In this document: in pieces, positions 60,877 through 64,000 of the stretch | Layout of the letters: the number at the start of each line of letters is the position of its first letter | Position numbering within the stretch: position 1 is the first letter of the stretch | Assembly (NCBI GenBank): GCA_020723485.1 | Contig: DYIU01000001.1 | Location: 941,779-1,005,778 of the forward strand | Direction of reading: 5' to 3' | Source of the DNA: Acidimicrobium ferrooxidans | Lineage (GTDB): Bacteria > Actinomycetota > Geothermincolia > Fen-727 > Anoxymicrobiaceae | DNA: 64,000 nucleotides | Position numbers and translations under genes: made by a program | The notes under the pieces: generated by a model | Seen by the model: only the letters and a program-made list of their open reading frames with translations | What the model was told of the DNA's origin: nothing | The model's database searches: none

Positions 60877-61425
60877 TCAGTCTGAGCCCCGGCACTCCTC
60901 GATGTCCACCGTCTTGAGGGTCTCTGAGTATCTCTTGGGCAGGGTCTGGTAGAGGTGGGTGCCCATGAGCGTGAACTTGGCCATCTCATCGCCCACGTCA
61001 CGGACGACCCTGGCAGGGACGCCGACGATCAGCTTGCCGGGGGGCACGTTGGTCCTCGGCGCCACCAGTGCGCCTGAGGCGATCACCGAGTTAGCGCCTA
61101 TGTGCGAGGCGTCGTTGACGATGGCGCCCATGCCAACCATGACGTGCTCGTCGAGCACGCACCCGTGGAGGATGGCGCCGTGACCGACGTGGGAGTCCGG
61201 GCCGAGGCTTGTGGTGGACTGAGGGCCGGCGTGGATGACCGCGTTCTCCTGGACGTTCGAGCCGTTCCCGATGATTATCGTGCCCCAGTCCCCGCGGAGC
61301 ACCGCCCCCGCGCCGATGAAGCACGTCTCCCCGATGCGGACGTCGCCGATGACAACGGCGGTCTCGTGGATGAATGAGGTCCCGCCGACCTTCGGACGGC
61401 GGCCTTCGAACTCGTAAAGCGGCAT
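60877..61425 (-). CDS. Gamma-class carbonic anhydrase-like left-handed beta-helix protein
   Basis: The 182-residue protein is built of hexapeptide repeats (AVVIGDVRIGETCFIGAGAVLRGDWGTIIIGNGSNVQENAVIHAG), with the metal-binding His residues in VIHAG and GHGAILHGC typical of the gamma-carbonic anhydrase/PaaY/CaiE group. It may interconvert CO2 and bicarbonate or act in CoA-ester metabolism. CO2 handling would fit the CO dehydrogenase gene 1.2 kb away, but that is inference. The zinc-ribbon gene lies just downstream. Confidence 0.87.
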   Translation of the reverse strand: MPLYEFEGRRPKVGGTSFIHETAVVIGDVRIGETCFIGAGAVLRGDWGTIIIGNGSNVQENAVIHAGPQSTTSLGPDSHVGHGAILHGCVLDEHVMVGMGAIVNDASHIGANSVIASGALVAPRTNVPPGKLIVGVPARVVRDVGDEMAKFTLMGTHLYQTLPKRYSETLKTVDIEECRGSD

Positions 61426-61535
61426 GGTGCCTCCTAGAAAAACGACTTTCGGACCCGGCTGTCGAGGCCGGGCGGCTACACGTCATAGTAGACTAAAGGG
61501 CGTCCGCTGGAAACACAGGGAGGGGAGGCGCGGTC

Positions 61536-62645
61536 ATGATAGAGCCGTTCCGCCTGGAGCGACGCTTCGCCTCGCACGAGTACACGGCGAGGTCCACGCT
61601 GACCGCCTCGGACTGCGAGCCGCTGGCCCAGTCGGAGGTCGTAGCGCTCGCCGACGACGAGGCCCGGGGCATGTGGGAGGACCTGAAGCTCGCCTACACC
61701 GAGTACCGCGGCCTCGGCCTGCTGCGCGAGGAGATATCGGGCCTGTATGAGAGCGTCTCACCGGACGAGGTGCTGGTGGCCGCGCCGGAAGAGTGCATCT
61801 TCCTGGCCATGAACTGCCTGCTGGAGAAGGGCGATAACGTCGTCTGCACCTGGCCCGGGTATCAATCGCTCTACGAACTCGCCCGCTCGATGGGGTGCGA
61901 GGTCGAGCTGTGGGAGCCGGACGAGGCGTCGGGGTGGCGATTCGACCCGGCGCGCCTGCGAGGGCTGGCCAGGCCGGACACGAAGCTCATCGTCGTCAAT
62001 TTCCCCCACAACCCGACAGGCTTTCTTCCCGAACGGACGGAGTTCGAGGAGATGGTCGGGATCGCCCGGGGGTGCGGGGCCCACCTCTTCTCAGACGAGA
62101 TGTACAGGCTGCTCGAGCTCGACCCGGCGGCGCGCCCGCCGGCGGCCTGCGACCTCTACGACAGGGGCATCAGCCTCTTCGGGATGTCGAAGTCGTTCGG
62201 GATGGCGGGTGTGCGGATAGGTTGGCTGGCGGCCAGGGACCAGGCTCTCTACCGCAGGATGGCTGCGTTCAAGGACTACACGACCATCTGCTCCAGCGCC
62301 CCGAGCGAGGTGCTCTCGCTCATCGGCCTGCGAGCACGGGATACCATCGTCGGCCGGAACCTCGAGCGGATACGGCGCAACCTGGCGCTGCTGGACTCTT
62401 TCTTCGAGCAGAGAGCGGAGCTGTTCGAGTGGGTGAGACCCGCGTGCGGGACCATCGCCTTCCCGAGGCTGCTCAACGGCCCGGATACCCCGGAGCTGTG
62501 CAGGGAACTCCTTGAGAGGACCGGCCTTCTACTGCTCGATTCCACCCTTTTCGACTACGGCAGGCGCCACCTCAGGATCGGCTTCGGCAGGGAGGACATG
62601 CCTGAAGCCCTGGCTCTCTTCGAGGAGAACCTCGACGGCATCTAG
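61536..62645 (+). CDS. Class I/II PLP-dependent aminotransferase
   Basis: This 369-residue fold-type I aminotransferase has the NFPHNPTGF motif (about 153-161), SDEMYRLLE, and the Schiff-base Lys in GMSKSFGMAGVRIGW (about 220). It transfers amino groups from an unidentified amino acid. ATG 61536 follows GGGAGGGGAGGCG. Its stop overlaps the CooS gene's stop on the other strand by four bases. No biosynthetic partners nearby point to a substrate. Confidence 0.88.
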   Translation: MIEPFRLERRFASHEYTARSTLTASDCEPLAQSEVVALADDEARGMWEDLKLAYTEYRGLGLLREEISGLYESVSPDEVLVAAPEECIFLAMNCLLEKGDNVVCTWPGYQSLYELARSMGCEVELWEPDEASGWRFDPARLRGLARPDTKLIVVNFPHNPTGFLPERTEFEEMVGIARGCGAHLFSDEMYRLLELDPAARPPAACDLYDRGISLFGMSKSFGMAGVRIGWLAARDQALYRRMAAFKDYTTICSSAPSEVLSLIGLRARDTIVGRNLERIRRNLALLDSFFEQRAELFEWVRPACGTIAFPRLLNGPDTPELCRELLERTGLLLLDSTLFDYGRRHLRIGFGREDMPEALALFEENLDGI

Positions 62646-64000
62646 AGGCCGAGCTTGGTCCGGTTGGCCTCGATGTGGGCGAGCATGTTGTCCGCCGCCT
62701 CGGCCGCGTCGGTCTCGATGTGCAGCACGCCGCCCGTCACCCCGGGGAGGTCCGCGGTCAGCAGCTGCACCAGGTCCGGCGCCCCGGTGACGAAGGGCAC
62801 CGGGTTGACGTAGGTGTACAGGCCGAACGCCAGCGCGAATATGGCGTCGATTGTCGCTTTCTGCTCCATGTACTCGGGAGCGCAAGCCACGAGCGGGAGG
62901 TCCGGGACGGGGACGTCCCCCAGCGCGGCGGATATCGCGGCGATGAGGTCGGCGACACGGCCGGTGTCGGTGCACGTGCCGTAGCTCAGCACCGGCGGCA
63001 CGCCCAGGCTCTCGCAGAGCCCTTTCAAGCCCGGCCCGGCGAGCTCCGCGGCCTCCGGCAGGCACAGGCCGGCGACCTGGAGGGCGCCGTTCCCGCAGCC
63101 CATCGAGAGAACAAGGATGTCTCGCTTGATGAGCTCCTTCGCGACCGCGACGGTATGCACGTCCTGGCCGCTATCCCTGAGCGAAGTGCAGGATACGAGC
63201 CCGGCGACTCCCCTGATGGTGCCGCCCTTGATGGCGTCGAGCAGCGGGTCTAGAGTCCCGCCCAGGGCATCGAGGATGCTCTCGGCGCAGAAGCCTACGA
63301 CGGCCTCGCTCATGGGCAGCCCGGTCACCGGCTCGACCGCCTTGCTCCGGGTCTTGTAGTTCTCGATGGCCATGTCCAGTAGCCGGGCCGCCTGCTCGGC
63401 TGCTTTCTCCGGGATGTAATCGAGCCTGTCGGTGACTCCCTCGAAGGCTACCAGGTCGCTCACCGGAATCAGCTTGACGCTGTACTTCTCGGCGTAGATG
63501 GGGTCTATCGGCATGGAGCAGTTCATGTCGCAGGCGAAAAGGTCGACACACCCGGAGGCGAGGACCGCCTCCTGCATTATCCAGTTGCCGGTGAAGCCGT
63601 AGAACGCGTCGTCCATCTCCCAGCGCTGTATCATCTCCTGCCCGGTCTCTATGTTGGCGATGACCCGAAGGCCCTTCGCGCCCGCGGCCTTAGCTTTCTC
63701 CTGCCACTCGGGAAGGCGCGCGAGCTGTACCATGGCGAAGCCCAGGAACGGCTCGTGCCCGTTGGGAAGGGCGTTGACGTAGTCGCCGTCGAGCACGCCC
63801 AGGTCCACCCGCATCCTGTGGGGACGCGGCAGGCCGTAGAGGATGTCCATTCCGAACTCGTTCACTATCTGGCTCTGGTAGGCCATTGCCACCGACATGC
63901 GCATCGCCTTGAGCGCGAGGCTCTGGTAGAAGCCGTCCACGTTGGTCAGGCACGAGCTGGTGGCGCGCATCATCTCCCCGTAGATCCCCCCCGGGAAGAT
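62642..64000 (-). CDS. cooS: Ni-Fe carbon monoxide dehydrogenase catalytic subunit (CooS type), 5' partial
   Basis: The frame is open to the right window edge; 452 C-terminal residues are visible of an expected 630 or so. Family features in order: GGIYGEMMRATSSCLTN, NGHEP (the cluster C His), ASGCVDLFACDMNC, GLVSCTSLRD, LSMGCGNGALQ and YGTCTDTGR, which supply Cys ligands of the Ni-Fe-S cluster C. The enzyme interconverts CO and CO2 and, with acetyl-CoA synthase, drives the Wood-Ljungdahl pathway. The N-terminal clusters B and D lie outside the window. Some motifs (CTSLRD, TCTDTGR) differ from the best-known enzymes, so it may be a distinct clade. Confidence 0.88.
   Translation of the reverse strand: MFPGGIYGEMMRATSSCLTNVDGFYQSLALKAMRMSVAMAYQSQIVNEFGMDILYGLPRPHRMRVDLGVLDGDYVNALPNGHEPFLGFAMVQLARLPEWQEKAKAAGAKGLRVIANIETGQEMIQRWEMDDAFYGFTGNWIMQEAVLASGCVDLFACDMNCSMPIDPIYAEKYSVKLIPVSDLVAFEGVTDRLDYIPEKAAEQAARLLDMAIENYKTRSKAVEPVTGLPMSEAVVGFCAESILDALGGTLDPLLDAIKGGTIRGVAGLVSCTSLRDSGQDVHTVAVAKELIKRDILVLSMGCGNGALQVAGLCLPEAAELAGPGLKGLCESLGVPPVLSYGTCTDTGRVADLIAAISAALGDVPVPDLPLVACAPEYMEQKATIDAIFALAFGLYTYVNPVPFVTGAPDLVQLLTADLPGVTGGVLHIETDAAEAADNMLAHIEANRTKLGL

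Noticed and set aside
1-64000. tRNA and rRNA genes
   Set aside because: Scanned by eye the intergenic spaces are short and none shows a cloverleaf with a T-loop GTTCRA core or rRNA-like sequence; a covariance-model search would be needed to be certain.

Overview
The window is 64 kb of gene-dense, high-GC bacterial DNA with no rRNA, tRNA, CRISPR array or complete transposon that I can recognise. The content suggests an anaerobic, probably uncultured, actinobacterial-type organism. The evidence is a catalytic Ni-Fe carbon monoxide dehydrogenase (CooS type) at the right edge, four uroporphyrinogen-decarboxylase-type methyltransferases of the kind used in corrinoid methyl transfer, an ADP-forming-type acyl-CoA synthetase subunit, many fatty-acyl/CoA enzymes, and secreted proteins built from YFAEG/AERPMYF repeats. 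The taxonomic guess is inference; nothing here is a phylogenetic marker.

Layout. 1-7 kb: partial DUF3795 protein, GH51 arabinofuranosidase, FabH-like ketosynthase, a PIN/AbrB toxin-antitoxin pair, an SDR, PlsC acyltransferase and a DUF1295 membrane protein. 7-11 kb: zinc-ribbon protein, a TetR regulator divergent from a metallo-beta-lactamase-fold protein, then two genes with an in-frame TGA that I read as selenocysteine: a GrdB/PrdB-like reductase subunit (9546-10370) and, facing it, an AhpC/TSA-like redoxin (10467-10955). 11-20 kb: a TetR gene and a nine-gene acyl-CoA operon (amidohydrolase, two MaoC-fold hydratases, acyl-CoA dehydrogenase, acyl-CoA ligase, old-yellow-enzyme-like reductase, SCP2-type thiolase, DUF35 protein, SDR). 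The same operator-like palindrome precedes both the regulator and the operon. 20-25 kb: two URO-D-family methyltransferases, a secreted esterase and an SDR. 25-31 kb: two excisionase-type HTH proteins, an unknown protein, and a MoxR-type AAA ATPase with its VWA partner. 31-46 kb: PLP lyase, GH13 glucosidase, acyl-CoA synthetases, two more URO-D paralogues, TatA, flavodoxin, amidohydrolase, TetR, FkbM methyltransferase, SDR. 46-61 kb: TPR protein, a very large secreted protein and a CapA-type protein that share a repeat module, a two-gene permease with a PadR regulator, and a MarR-controlled RND/MMPL exporter. 61-64 kb: gamma-carbonic-anhydrase-type protein, aminotransferase and CooS.

Two themes stand out. 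First, the two UGA-containing genes lie end to end, and each has a plausible bacterial SECIS hairpin just after the UGA. A conventional gene call would break both, leaving a truncated first half and an N-terminally clipped second half. Second, a family of inverted repeats with cores GGGGTCAGGTCACTTTG or GGGGTCAGACCATTTTCG, plus one element of a different sequence, sits at gene 3' ends. In several cases the outermost bases of the repeat are the stop codons of the flanking genes, and one element cuts a modular secreted protein off inside a repeat module.

Most genes are in short same-strand operons with clear Shine-Dalgarno sequences. Starts were moved to GTG or TTG where the ribosome-binding site or a paralogue alignment supported it. 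No stretch over 300 bases lacks a gene, apart from 22446-23037 if the small membrane protein there is rejected.
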